Source: Osmia lignaria lignaria
Lineage: Eukaryota > Arthropoda > Insecta > Hymenoptera > Megachilidae
NCBI RefSeq assembly: GCF_051020975.1
Contig: NW_027478158.1
Coordinates: 14,756,001-14,820,000 of the forward strand
Reading direction: 5' to 3'
DNA length: 64,000 bases
The notes below the pieces were generated by a model. The model searched no databases. It was not told where the DNA came from and saw nothing but the letters and a program-made list of their open reading frames with translations. Both the position numbers and the translations under genes were made by a program. Shown in pieces: positions 36,717-49,595 of this stretch (the first letter of the stretch is position 1; each line of letters starts with the position of its first letter).

Positions 36717-38970
36717 TTGCAGATTTATCTCAAGGGAAGGGTCCTGACGGACATATTTCGGGATATTTCTTCTTCTTGTTGTTCTTCTTCTGCACAGCTA
36801 AGCTGGAAATGGCATTTGCAGCTCGCAATAGTGCAGAGTTATCTCAAAGAAAGAGGCCACGGTGTTTCTGTACCTCTATTATGTTGGTGCAGCTTCGGAA
36901 CTTTTAAATATCTTGATATATCTCGAGAACTTCGCATCTGATCAAAAAATATCATAGAACAAAAAAAGTAGAAAACTTAATTCTCTACAAAAAAGGTCTC
37001 TTAACATTTTGCCATAGCTCGCTTCGTTTCCGAGATATTTGCAGATTTATCTCAAGGGAAGGGGCCTGACGGACATATTTCGAAATATTTCTTCTTCTGG
37101 TTGTTCTTCTTCTGCACAGCTAAGCTGGAAGTGGCATTTGCAGCTCGCAATAGTGCAGAGTTATCTCAAAGAAAGGGGCCACGGTGTTTCTGTATCTCTA
37201 TTATGTTGGTGCGGGTTCGGAACTTTTAAATACCTTGATATATCTCGAGAACTACGCATCTGATCAAAAAATATCATAGAAAATAAAAAGTAGGAAACTT
37301 AATTCTCTACAAAAAAGGTCTCTTAACATTTTGCCATAGCTCGCTTCGTTTCCGAGATATGTGCAGATTTATCTCAAGGGAAGGGGCCTGACGGACATAT
37401 TTCGAGATATTTCTTCTTCTTGTTGTTCTTCTTCTGCACAGCTAAACTGGAAGTGGCATTTCCAGCTCGCAATAGTGCAGAGTTATCTCAAAGAAAGGGG
37501 CCACGGTGTTTCTGTATCTCTATTATGTTGGTGCGGCTTCGGAACTTTTAAATATCTCGATATATCTCGAAAACTACGCTTCTGATCAAAAAATATCATA
37601 GAACATAAATTGTAGGAAACATAATTCTCTACAAAAAAGGTCTCTTAAGATTTTGCCATAGTTCGTTTGGTTTCCGAGATATTTGCAGATATATCTCAAG
37701 GGAAGGGGCCTGACGGACATATTTCGAGATATTTCTTCTTCTTGTTGTTCTTCTTCTGCACAGCTAAACTGGAAGTGGCATTTCCAGCTCGCAATAGTGC
37801 AGAGTTATCTCAAAGAAAGGGGCCACGGTGTTTCTGTATCTCTATTATGTTGGTGCGGCTTCGGAACTTTTAAATATCTCGATATATCTCGAAAACTACG
37901 CTTCTGATCAAAAAATATCATAGAACATAAATTGTAGGAAACATAATTCTCTACAAAAAAGGTCTCTCAACATTTTGCCATAGCTCGTTTCCTTTCCGAG
38001 ATATTTGCAGATATATCTCAAGGGAAGGGGCCTGACGGACATATTTCGAGATATTTCTTCTTCTTGTTGTTCTTCTTCTGCACAGCTAAACTGGAAGTGG
38101 CGTTTCCAGCTCGCAATAGCGCAGAGTTATCTCAAAGAAAGGGGCCACGGTGTTTCTGTATCTCTATTATGTTGGTGCGGCTTCGGAACTTTTAAATATC
38201 TTGATATATCTCGAGAACTACGCATCTGATCAAGAAATATCATAGAACATAAAAAGTAGGAAACTTAATTCTCTACAAATAAAGTCTCTTAACATTTTGC
38301 CATAGCTCGCTTCGTTTCCGAGATATGTGCAGATTTATCTCAAGGGAAGGGGCCTGACGGACATATTTCGAGAAATTTCTTCTTCTTGTTGTTCTTCTTC
38401 TGCATAGCTAAGCTGGAAGTGGCTGTTGCGGCTCGCACTAGTGCAGAGTTATCTCAAAGAAAGGGGCCACGGTGTTTCTGTATCTCTATTATGTTGGTGC
38501 GGCTTCGGAACTTTTAAATATCTCGATATATCTCGAAAACTACGCTTCTGATCAAAAAATATCATAGAACATAAATTGTAGGAAACATAATTCTCTACAA
38601 AAAAGGTCTCTTAAGATTTTGCCATAGCTCGTTTGGTTTCCGAGATATTTGCAGATATATCTCAAGGGAAGGGGCCTGACCGACATATTTCGAGATATTT
38701 CTTCTTCTTGTTGTTCTTCTTCTGCACAGCTAAACTGGAAGTGGCATTTCCAGCTCGCAATAGTGCAGAGTTATCTCAAAGAAAGGGGCCACGGTGTTTC
38801 TGTATCTCTATTATGTTAGTGCGGCTTCGGAACTTTTATATATCTTGATATATCTCGAGAACTACGCATCTGATCAAAAAATATCATAGAACATAAAAAG
38901 TAGGAAACTTAATTCTCTACAAAAAAGGTCTCTTAACATTTTGCCATAGCTCGCTTCGTTTCCGAGATAT
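36717..38970 (+). repeat. Irregular block of seven monomers
   Basis: No clear HOR order. The monomer at 36717 is E-like with GGGTCCTGACGG. Those at 37361 and 37683 are H-like with GAAAACTACGCTTC tails. The pair 38005-38648 resembles the pair 31245-31886 (CGTTTCCAGC, AATAGCGCAG, then GTTGCGGCTCGCAC against TTTGCGGCTCGCAC). The monomer at 38327 carries TGCATAGC and the one at 38649 carries TGTTAGTGC, both of which put stops in the common open frame. Confidence 0.7.
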
Positions 38971-41224
38971 TTGCAGATTCAGCTCAAAGGAACTGGCCTG
39001 ACGGACATATTTCGAGATATTTCTTCTTCTTGTTGTTCTTCCTCTGCACAGCTAAGCTGGAAGTGGCATTTGCAGCTCGCAATAGTGCAGAGTTATCTCA
39101 AAGAAAGGGGCCACGGTGTTTCTGCATCTCTATTATGTTGGTGCGGCTTCGGAACTTTTAAATATCTTGATATATCTCGAGAACTACGCATCTGATCAAA
39201 AAATATCATAGAACATAAAAAGTAGGAAACTTAATTCTCTACAAAAAAGGTCTCTTAACATTTTGCCATAGCTCGCTTCGTTTCCGAGATATTTGCAGAT
39301 TTATCTCAAGGGAAGGGGCCTAACGGACATATTTCGAGATATTTTTGCTTCTTGTTGTTCTTCTTCTGCACAGCTAAACTGGGAGTGGCATTTCCAGCTC
39401 GCAATAGTGCAGAGTTATCTCAAAGAGAGGGGCCACGGTATTTCTGTATCTCCATTATGTTGGTGCGGCTTCGGAACTTTTAAATATCTTGATATATCTC
39501 GAGAACTACGCATCTGATCAAAAAATATCATAGAAGATAAAATGTAGGAAACTTAATTCTCTACAAAAAAGGTCTCTTAACATTTTGCCATAGCTCGCTT
39601 CGTTTCCGAGATATTTGCACATTTATCTCAAGGGAAGGGGCCTGACGGACATATTTCGAGATATTTCTTCATCTTGTTGTTCTTCTTCTGCACAGCTAAG
39701 CTGGAAGTGGCATTTGCGGCTCGCACTAGTGCAGAGTTATCTCAAAGAAAGGGGCCACGGTGTTTCTGTATCTCTATTATGTTGGTGCGGCTTCGGAACT
39801 TTTAAATATCTCGATATATCTCGAAAACTACGCTTCTGGTCAAAAAATATCATAGAAGATAAAAAGTAGGAAACTTAATTCTCTACAAAAAAGGTCTCTT
39901 AACATTTTGCCATAGCTCGCTTCGTTTCCGAGATATTTGCAGATTTATCTCAAGGGAAGGGGCCTGACGGACATATTTCGAGATACTTCTTCTTCTTGTT
40001 GTTCTTCTTCTGCACAGCTAAGCTGGAAGTGGCATTTGCGGCTCGCACTAGTGCAGAGTTATCTCAAAGAAAGGGGCCACGGTGTTTCTGTATCTCTATT
40101 ATGTTGGTGCGGCTTCGGAACTTTTAAATATCTCGATGTATCTCGAAAACTACGCTTCTGATCAAAAAATATCATAGAACATAAATTGTAGGAAACATAA
40201 TTCTCTACAAAAAAGGTCTCTTAACATTTTGCCATAGCTCGCTTCGTTTCCGAGATATTTGCAGATATATCTCAAGGGAAGGGGCCTGACGGACATATTT
40301 CGAGATATTTCTTCTTCTTGTTGTTCTTCTTCTGCACAGCTAAGCTGGAAGTGGCATTTACAGCTCGCAATAGTGCAGAGTTATCTCAAAGAAAGGGGCC
40401 ACGGTGTTTCTGTATCTCTATTATGTTGGTGCGGCTTCGGAACTTTTAAATATCTTGATATATCTCGAGAACTACCCATCTGATCAAAAAATATCATAGA
40501 ACATAAAAAGTAGGAAACTTAATCCTCTACAAAAAAGGTCTCTTAACATTTTGCCATAGCTCGCTTCGTTTCCGCGATATTTGCAGATTTATCTCAAGGG
40601 AAGGGGCCTGACGGACATATTTCGAGATATTCCTCCTTCTTGTTGTTCTTCTTCTGCACAGCTAAGCTGGAAGTGGCATTTACAGCTCGCAATAGTGCAG
40701 AGTTATCTCAAAGAAAGGGGCCACGGTGTTTCTGTATCTCTATTATGTTGGTGCGGCTTCGGAACTTTTAAATACCTTGATATATCTCGAGAACTACGCA
40801 TCTGATCAAAAAATATCATAGAACGTAAAAAGTAGGAAACTTAATTCTGTACAAATAAAGTCTCTTAACATTTTGCCATAGCTCGCTTCGTTTCCGAGAT
40901 ATTTGCAGATTTATCTCAAGGGAAGGGTCCTGATGGACATATTTCGAGATATTTCTTCTTCTTGTTGTTCTTCTTCTGCACAGCTAAACTGGAAGTGGCA
41001 TTTCCAGCTCGCAATCGTTCAGAGTTATCTCACAGAAAGGGGCCACGGTGTTTCCGTATCTCTATTATGTTGGTGCGGCTTCGGAACTTTTAAATATCTT
41101 GATATATCTCGAGAACTACGCATCTGATCAAAAAATATCATAGAACATAAATAGTAGGAAACTTAATTTCCTACAAAAAAGATCTCTTAATATTTTGCCA
41201 TAGCTCGCATTGTTTCCGAGATAT
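38971..41224 (+). repeat. 7-mer HOR of the middle region, copy 1
   Basis: 2254 bp. The unit opens with GCAGATTCAGCTC and AAGGAACTGGCC, then a monomer with GGCCTAACGG and TTTTTGCTTC, one with GCACATTTATC, and others marked by ACTACCCATC, TATTCCTCC and CCTGATGGAC. The tail of the last monomer has TTAATTTCCTAC and AGATCTCTTAATATT. The first six monomers recur from 41225. Confidence 0.82.
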
Positions 41225-42190
41225 TTGCAGATTCAGCTCAAAGGAACTGGCCTGACGGACATATTTCGAGATATTTCTTCTTCTTGTTGTTCTTCCTCTG
41301 CACAGCTAAGCTGGAAGTGGCATTTGCAGCTCGCAATAGTGCAGAGTTATCTCAAAGAAAGGGGCCACGGTGTTTCTGCATCTCTATTATGTTGGTGCGG
41401 CTTCGGAACTTTTAAATATCTTGATATATCTCGAGAACTACGCATCTGATCAAAAAATATCATAGAACATAAAAAGTAGGAAACTTAATTCTCTACAAAA
41501 AAGGTCTCTTAACATTTTGCCATAGCTCGCTTCGTTTCCGAGATATTTGCAGATTTATCTCAAGGGAAGGGGCCTAACGGACATATTTCGAGATATTTTT
41601 GCTTCTTGTTGTTCTTCTTCTGCACAGCTAAACTGGAAGTGGCATTTCCAGCTCGCAATAGTGCAGAGTTACCTCAAAGAGAGGGGCCACGGTATTTCTG
41701 TATCTCCATTATGTTGGTGCGGCTTCGGAACTTTTAAATATCTTGATATATCTCGAGAACTACGCATCTGATCAAAAAATATCATAGAAGATAAAAAGTA
41801 GGAAACTTAATTCTCTACAAAAAAGGTCTCTTAACATTTTGCCATAGCTCGCTTCGTTTCCGAGATATTTGCACATTTATCTCAAGGGAAGGGGCCTGAC
41901 GGACATATTTCGAGATATTTCTTCTTCTTGTTGTTCTTCTTCTGCACAGCTAAGCTGGAAGTGGCATTTGCGGCTCGCACTAGTGCAGAGTTATCTCAAA
42001 GAAAGGGGCCACGGTGTTTCTGTATCTCTATTATGTTGGTGCGGCTTCGGAACTTTTAAATATCTCGATATATCTCGAAAACTACGCTTCTGGTCAAAAA
42101 ATATCATAGAACATGAAAAGTAGGAAACTTAATTCTCTACAAAAAAGGTCTCTTAACATTTTGCCATAGCTCTCTTCGTTTCCGAGATAT

Positions 42191-42511
42191 TTGCAGATTT
42201 ATCTCAAGGGAAGGGGCCTGACGGACATATTTCGAGATATTTCTTCTTCTTGTTGTTCTTCTTCTGCACAGCTAAACTGGAAGTGGCATTTCAGCTCGCA
42301 ATAGTGCAGAGTTATCTCAAAGGAAGGGGCCACGGTGTTTCTGTATCTCTATTATGTTGGTGTGGCTTCGGAACTTTTAAATATCTTGATATATCTCGAG
42401 AACTACGCATCTGATCAAAAAATATCATAGAACATAAAAAGTAGGAAACTTAACTCTCTACAAAAAAGGTCTCTTAACATTTTGCCATAGCTCGCTTCGT
42501 TTCCGAGATAT
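42191..42511 (+). repeat. 321-bp monomer with a 1-bp deletion
   Basis: CATTTCAGCTCGC in place of CATTTCCAGCTCGC at about 42288-42299. It also has TCTCAAAGGAAGG and GGTGTGGCTTC. The deletion breaks the common open frame of this monomer. Confidence 0.9.
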
Positions 42512-42833
42512 TTGCAGATATATCTCAAGGGAAGGGGCCTGACGGACATATTTCGAGATATTTCTTCTTCTTGTTGTTCTTCTTCTGCACAGCTAAGCTG
42601 GAAGTGGCATTTACAGCTCGCAATAGTGCAGAGTTATCTCAAAGAAAGGGGCCACGGTGTTTCTGTATCTCTATTATGTTGGTGCGGCTTCGGAACTTTT
42701 AAATATCTTGATATATCTCGAGAACTACCCATCTGATCAAAAAATATCATAGAACATAAAAAGTAGGAAACTTAATCCTCTACAAAAAAGGTCTCTTAAC
42801 ATTTTGCCATAGCTCGCTTCGTTTCCGCGATAT

Positions 42834-43155
42834 TTGCAGATTTATCTCAAGGGAAGGGGCCTGACGGCCATATTTCGAGATATTCCTCCTTCTTGTTGTT
42901 CTTCTTCTGCACAGCTAAGCTGGAAGTGGCATTTACAGCTCGCAATAGTGCAGAGTTATCTCAAAGAAAGGGGCCACGGTGTTTCCGTATCTCTATTATG
43001 TTGGTGCGGCTTCGGAACTTTTAAATATCTTGATATATCTCGAGAACTACGCATCTGATCAAAAAATATCATAGAACATAAATAGTAGGAAACTTAATTT
43101 CCTACAAAAAAGATCTCTTAATATTTTGCCATAGCTCGCATTGTTTCCGAGATAT
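42834..43155 (+). repeat. Recombinant monomer fusing the sixth and seventh monomers of the 7-mer
   Basis: The head matches 40581 (TATTCCTCC, CATTTACAGC, TCTCAAAGAAAG). The rest matches 40903 (GTTTCCGTATC, AAATAGTAGG, TTAATTTCCTAC, TTAATATT). The switch lies between about 42965 and 42985. Confidence 0.8.
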
Positions 43156-44121
43156 TTGCAGATTTATCTCAAGGGAAGGGGCCTGACGGACTTAATCCGA
43201 GATATTTCTTGTTCTTGTTGTGCTTCTTCTGCACAGCTAAGCTCGAACTGGCATTTGCAGCTCGCAATAGTGCAGAGTTATCTCACAGAAAGGGGCCACG
43301 GTGTTTCCGTATCTCTATTATGTTGGTGCGGCTTCGGAACTTTTAAATATCTTGATATATCTCGAAAACTACGCATCTGATCAAAAAATATCATACAACA
43401 TAAAAAGTAGGAAACTTAATTCTCTACAAAAAAGGTCTCTTAACATTTTGCCATAGCTCGCTTCGTTTCCGAGATATTTGCAGATTTATCTCAAGGGAAG
43501 GGGCCTAACGGACATATTTCGAGATATTTCTTCTTCTTGTTGTTCTTCTTCTGCACAGCTAAGCTGGAAGTGGCATTTGCAGCTCGCAATAGTGCAGAGT
43601 TATCTCAAAGAAAGGGGCCACGGTGTTTCTGTATCTCTATTATGTTGGTGCGGCTTCGGAACTTTTAAATATCTCGATATATCTCGAAAACTACGCTTCT
43701 GATCAAAAAATATCATAGAACATAACTTGTAGGAAACATAATTCTCTACAAAAAAGGTCTCTTAACATTTTGCCATAGCTCGCTTCGTTTCCGAGGTAGT
43801 TGCAGATTTATCTCAAGGGAAGGGGCCTGACGGACATATTTCGAGATATTTCTTCTTCTTGTTGTTCTTCTTCTGCACAGCTAAGCTGGAAGTAGCATTT
43901 GCAGCTCGCAATAGTGCAGAGTTATCTCAAAGAAAGGGGCCACGGTGTTTCTGTATCTCTATTATGTTGGTGCGGCTTCGGAACTTTTAAATATCTTGAT
44001 ATATCTCAAGAACTACGCATCTGATCAAAAAATATCATAGAACATAAATTGTAGGAAACATAATTCTCTACAAAAAAGGTCTCTTAACGTTTTGCCGTAG
44101 CTCGCTTCGTTTCCGAGATAT
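43156..44121 (+). repeat. Three lead-in monomers, including the strongly diverged Z variant
   Basis: The first monomer (Z) has GACTTAATCCGAG, TTCTTGTTCTTGTTGTGC and GCTCGAACTGG, the most diverged head in the window. Z recurs at 46376, 47986, 49596 and 51206. The second has GGCCTAACGG and a GAAAACTACGCTTC tail and follows Z each time. The third (43800) starts after GAGGTAGTTGCAG and has GAAGTAGCAT. Confidence 0.8.
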
Positions 44122-46053
44122 TTGCAGATATATCTCAAGGGAAGGGTCCTGACGGACATATTTCGAGATATTTCTTCTTCTTGTTGTTCTTCTTGTGCAC
44201 AGCTAAACTGGAAGTGGCATTTCCAGCTCGCAATAGTGCAGAGTTTTCCCAAAGAAAGGGGCCACGGTGTTTCTGTATCTCTATTATGTTGGTGCGGCTT
44301 CGCAACTTTTAAATATCTCGATATATCTCGAAAACTACGCTTCTGATCAAAAAATATCATAGAACATAAATTGTAGGAAACATAATTCTCTACAAAAAAG
44401 GTCTCTTAACATTTTGCCATAGCTCGCATCGTTTCCGAGATATTTGCAGATTTATCTCAAGGGAAGGGTCCTGATGGACATATTTCGAGATATTTCTTCT
44501 TCTTGTTGTTGTTCTTCTGCACAGCTAAACTGGAAGTGGCATTTCCAGCTCGCAATCGTGCAGAGTTATCTCAAAGAAAGGGGCCACGGTGTTTCTGTAT
44601 CTCTATTATGTTGGTGCGGCTTCGGAACTTTTAAATATCTTGATATATCTCGAGAACTACGCATCTGATCAAAAAATATCATAGAACATAAAAAGTAGGA
44701 AACTTAATTCTCTACAAAAAAGGTCTCTTAACATTTTGCCATAGCTCGCTTCGTTTCCGAGATATTTGCAGATTTATCTCAAGGGAAGGGGCCTGACGGA
44801 CATATTTCGAAATATTTCTTCTTCTTGTTGTTCTTCTTCTGCACAGCTAAGCTGGAAGTGGCATTTGCAGCTCGCAATAGTGCAGAGTTATCTCAAAGAA
44901 AGGGGCCACGGTGTTTCTCTATCTCTATTATGTTGGTGCGGCTTCGGAACTTTTAAATATCTTGATATATCTCAAGAACTACGCATCTGATCAAAAAATA
45001 TCATAGAACATAAATTGTAGGAAACATAATTCTCTACAAAAAAGGTCTCTTAACGTTTTGCCGTAGCTCGCTTCGTTTCCGAGATATTTGCAGATTTATC
45101 TCAAGGGAAGGGTCCTGACGGTCATATTTCGAGATATTTCTTCTTCTTGTTGTTCTTCTTGTGCACAGCTAAACTGGAAGTGGCATTTCCAGCTCGCAAT
45201 AGTGCAGAGTTATCCCAAAGAAAGGGGCCACGGTGTTTCTGTATCTCTATTATGTTGGTGCGGCTTCGCAACTTTTAAATATCTCGATATATCTCGAAAA
45301 CTACGCTTCTGATCAAAAAATATCATAGAACATAAATTGTAGGAAACATAATTCTCTACAAAAAAGGTCTCTTAACATTTTGCCATACCTCGCTTCGTTT
45401 CCGAGATATTTGCAGATTTATCTCAAGGGAAGGGTCCTGATGGACATATTTCGAGATATTTCTTCTTCTTGTTGTTGTTCTTCTGCACAGCTAAACTGGA
45501 AGTGGCATTTCCAGCTCGCAATCGTGCAGAGTTATCTCAAAGAAAGGGGCCACGGTGTTTCTGTATCTCTATTATGTTGGTGCGGCTTCGGAACTTTTAA
45601 ATATCTTGATATATCTCGAGAACTACGCATCTGATCAAAAAATATCATAGAACATAAAAAGTAGGAAACTTAATTCTCTACAAAAAAGGTCTCTTAACAT
45701 TTTGCCATAGCTCGCTTCGTTTCCGAGATATTTGCAGATTTATCTCAAGGGAAGGGGCCTGACGGACATATTTCGAAATATTTCTTCTTCTTGTTGTTCT
45801 TCTTCTGCACAGCTAAGCTGGAAGTGGCATTTGCAGCCCGCAATAGTGCAGAGTTATCTCAAAGAAAGGGGCCACGGTGTTTCTGTATCTCTATTATGTT
45901 GGTGCGGCTTCGGAACTGTTAAATATCTTGATATATCTCGAGAACTACGCACCTGATCGAAAAATATCATAGAACATAAAGAGTAGGAAACTTAATTCTC
46001 TACATAAAAGGTCTCTTAACATTTTGCCATAGCTCGCTTCGTTTCCGAGATAT
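44122..46053 (+). repeat. Trimer HOR, two copies
   Basis: Copies at 44122-45087 and 45088-46053, 966 bp each. First monomer: GGGTCCTGACGG, CTTGTGCACAG, GCTTCGCAAC. Second: CCTGATGGAC, TTGTTGTTGTTC, AATCGTGCAG. Third: TTCGAAATAT. The third monomers differ in their second halves (GTTTCTCTATC and CTCAAGAAC at 44766; GCAGCCCGC, GGAACTGTT and GCACCTGATCG at 45732). Confidence 0.82.
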
Positions 46054-49000
46054 TTGCAGATTTATCTCAAGGGAAGGGGCCTGACGGACATATTTCGAGA
46101 TATTTCTTCTTCTTGTTGTTCTTCTTCTGCACAGCTAAGCTGGAAGTGGCATTTGCAGCTCGCAATAGTGCAGAGTTATCTCAATGAAAGGGGCCACGGT
46201 GTTTCCGTATCTCTATTATGTGGGTGCGGCTTCGGAACTTTTAAATATCTTGATATATCTCGAGAGCTACGCATCTGATCAAAAAATATCATAGAACATA
46301 AATAGTAGGAAACTTAATTTCCTACAAAAAAGATCTCTTAATATTTTGCCATAGCTCGCATTGTTTCCGAGATATTTGCAGATTTATCTCAAGGGAAGGG
46401 GCCTGACGGACTTAATCCGAGATATTTCTTGTTCTTGTTGTGCTTCTTCTGCACAGCTAAGCTCGAACTGGCATTTGCAGCTCGCAATAGTGCAGAGTTA
46501 TCTCACAGAAAGGGGCCACGGTGTTTCCGTATCTCTATTATGTTGGTGCGGCTTCGGAACTTTTAAATATCTTGATATATCTCGAAAACTACGCATCTGA
46601 TCAAAAAATATCATACAACATAAAAAGTAGGAAACTTAATTCTCTACAAAAAAGGTCTCTTAAGATTTTGCCATAGCTCGCTTCGTTTCCGAGATATTTG
46701 CAGATTTATCTCAAGGGAAGGGGCCTAACGGACATATTTCGAGATATTTCTTCTTCTTGTTGTTCTTCTTCTGCACAGCTAAGCTGGAAGTGGCATTTGC
46801 AGCTCGCAATAGTGCAGAGTTATCTCAAAGAAAGGGGCCACGGTGTTTCTGTATCTCTATTATGTTGGTGCGGCTTCGGAACTTTTAAATATCTCGATAT
46901 ATCTCGAAAACTACGCTTCTGATCAAAAAATATCATAGAACATAACTTGTAGGAAACATAATTCTCTACAAAAAAGGTCTCTTAACATTTTGCCATAGCT
47001 CGCTTCGTTTCCGAGATAGTTGCAGATTTATCTAAAGGGAAGGGGCCTGACGGACATATTTCGAAATATTTCTTCTTCTTGTTGTTCTTCTTCTGCACAG
47101 CTAAGCTGGAAGTGGCATTTGCAGCTCGCAATAGTGCAGAGTTATCTCAAAGAAAGGGGCCACGGTGTTTCTGTATCTCTATTATGTTGGTGCGGCTTCG
47201 GAACTGTTAAATATCTTGATATATCTCGAGAACTACGCACCTGATCGAAAAATATCATAGAACATAAAGAGTAGGAAACTTAATTCTCTACAAAAAAGGT
47301 CTCTTAACATTTTGCCATAGCTCGCTTCGTTTCCGAGATATTTGCAGATTTATCTCAAGGGAAGGGGCCTGACGTACATATTTCGAGATATTTCTTCTTC
47401 TTGTTGTTCTTCTTCTGCACAGCTAAGCTGGAAGTGGCATTTGCAGCTCGCAATAGTGCAGAGTTATCTCAATGAAAGGGGCCACGGTGTTTCCGTATCT
47501 CTATTATGTTGGTGCGGCTTCGGAACTTTTAAATATCTTGATATATCTCGAGAACTACGCATCTGATCAAAAATTATCATAGAACATGAAAAGTAGGAAA
47601 CTTAATCCTCTACAAAAAAGGTCTCTTAACATTTTGCCATAGCTCGCTTCGTTTCCGCGATATTTGCAGATTTATCTCAAGGGAAGGGGCCTGACGGACA
47701 TATTTCGAGATATTCCTCCTTCTTGTTGTTCTTCTTCTGCACAGCTAAGCTGGAAGTGGCATTTACAGCTCGCAATAGTGCAGAGTTATCTCAAAGAAAG
47801 GGGCCACGGTGTTTCTGTATCTCTATTATGTTGGTGCGGCTTCGGAACTTTTAAATACCTTGATATATCTCGAGAACTACGCATCTGATCAAAAAATATC
47901 ATAGAACGTAAAAAGTAGGAAACTTAATTCTCTACAAATAAAGTCTCTTAACATTTTGCCATAGCTCGCTTCGTTTCCGAGATATTTGCAGATTTATCTC
48001 AAGGGAAGGGGCCTGACGGACTTAATCCGAGATATTTCTTGTTCTTGTTGTGCTTCTTCTGCACAGCTAAGCTCGAACTGGCATTTGCAGCTCGCAATAG
48101 TGCAGAGTTATCTCACAGAAAGGGGCCACGGTGTTTCCGTATCTCTATTATGTTGGTGCGGCTTCGGAACTTTTAAATATCTTGATATATCTCGAAAACT
48201 ACGCATCTGATCAAAAAATATCATACAACATAAAAAGTAGGAAACTTAATTGTCTACAAAAAAGGTCTCTTAACATTTTGCCATAGCTCGCTTCGTTTCC
48301 GAGATATTTGCAGATTTATCTCAAGGGAAGGGGCCTAACGGACATATTTCGAGATATTTCTTCTTCTTGTTGTTCTTCTTCTGCACAGCTAAGCTGGAAG
48401 TGGCATTTGCAGCTCGCAATAGTGCAGAGTTATCTCAAAGAAAGGGGCCACGGTGTTTCTGTATCTCTATTATGTTGGTGCGGCTTCGGAACTTTTAAAT
48501 ATCTCGATATATCTCGAAAACTACGATTCTGATCAAAAAATATCATAGAACATAACTTGTAGGAAACATAATTCCCTACAAAAAAGGTCTCTTAACATTT
48601 TGCCATAGCTCGCTTCGTTTCCGAGATAGTTGCAGATTTATCTCAAGGGAAGGGGCCTGACGGACATATTTCGAGATATTTCTTCTTCTTGTTGTTCCTC
48701 TTCTGCACAGCTAAGCTGGAAGTGGCATTTGCAGCTCGCAATAGTGCAGAGTTATCTCAAAGAAAGGGGCCACGGTGTTTCTGTATCTCTATTATGTTGG
48801 TGCGGCTTCGGAACTTTTAAATATCTTGATATATCTCGAGAACTACGCATCTGATCAAAAAATATCATAGAACAGAAAAAGTAGGAAACCTAATTTTCTA
48901 CAAAAAAGGTCTCTTAACATTTTGCCGTAGCTCGCTTCGTTTCCGAGATAGTTGCAGATTTATCTCAAGGGAAGGGGCCTGACGGACATATTTCGAGATA

Positions 49001-49273
49001 TTTCTTCTTCTTGTTGTTCTTCCTCTGCACAGCTAAGCTGGAAGTGGCATTTGCAGCTCGCAATAGTGCAGAGTTATCTCAAAGAAAGGGGCCACGGTGT
49101 TTCTGTACCTCTATTATGTTGGTGCGGCATCGGAACTTTTAAATATCTCGATATATCTCGAGAACTACGCATCTGATCAAAAAATATCATAGAACATAAA
49201 AAGTAGGAAACTTGATTCTCTACAAATAAGGTCTCTTAACATTTTGCCATAGCTCGCTTCGTTTCCGAGATAT
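46054..49273 (+). repeat. 10-mer HOR, copy 1
   Basis: 3220 bp, ten monomers, repeated immediately from 49274. Marks include ATTATGTGGGTGC and GAGAGCTACGC in the first monomer, Z as the second and seventh, TCTAAAGGG in the fourth, GACGTACAT in the fifth, TATTCCTCC in the sixth and GGCATCGG in the tenth. Confidence 0.92.
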
Positions 49274-49595
49274 TTGCAGATTTATCTCAAGGGAAGGGGC
49301 CTGACGGACATATTTCGAGATATTTCTTCTTCTTGTTGTTCTTCTTCTGCACAGCTAAGCTGGAAGTGGCATTTGCAGCTCGCAATAGTGCAGAGTTATC
49401 TCAATGAAAGGGGCCACGGTGTTTCCGTATCTCTATTATGTGGGTGCGGCTTCGGAACTTTTAAATATCTTGATATATCTCGAGAGCTACGCATCTGATC
49501 AAAAAATATCATAGAACATAAATAGTAGGAAACTTAATTTCCTACAAAAAAGATCTCTTAATATTTTGCCATAGCTCGCATTGTTTCCGAGATAT
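46376..49595 (+). repeat. Diverged 5-mer sub-periodicity inside the 10-mer
   Basis: Z starts at 46376 and 47986, 1610 bp apart. In both halves Z is followed by a GGCCTAACGG monomer and then one that starts after GAGATAGTTGCAG. The fourth and fifth monomers of the halves differ. The 10-mer therefore looks like a pair of 5-mers that diverged before being duplicated as a unit. Confidence 0.7.

Larger units (their letters stand above)
41225..43155 (+). repeat. 7-mer HOR of the middle region, copy 2, collapsed to six monomers
   Basis: 1931 bp. Repeats copy 1 in order (GCAGATTCAGCTC, TTTTTGCTTC, GCACATTTATC, ACTACCCATC). The sixth and seventh monomers are fused into one hybrid at 42834. The fourth monomer (42191) differs from its counterpart at 39937: it has CTAAACTGG and a 1-bp deletion. 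Confidence 0.8.

Noticed and set aside
44025..44360. Minus-strand open frames (also 8069-8299, 18695-18925, 53145-53375)
   Set aside because: They appear only where single substitutions remove a stop in particular monomers, start at different points, and are the reverse strand of the same satellite.
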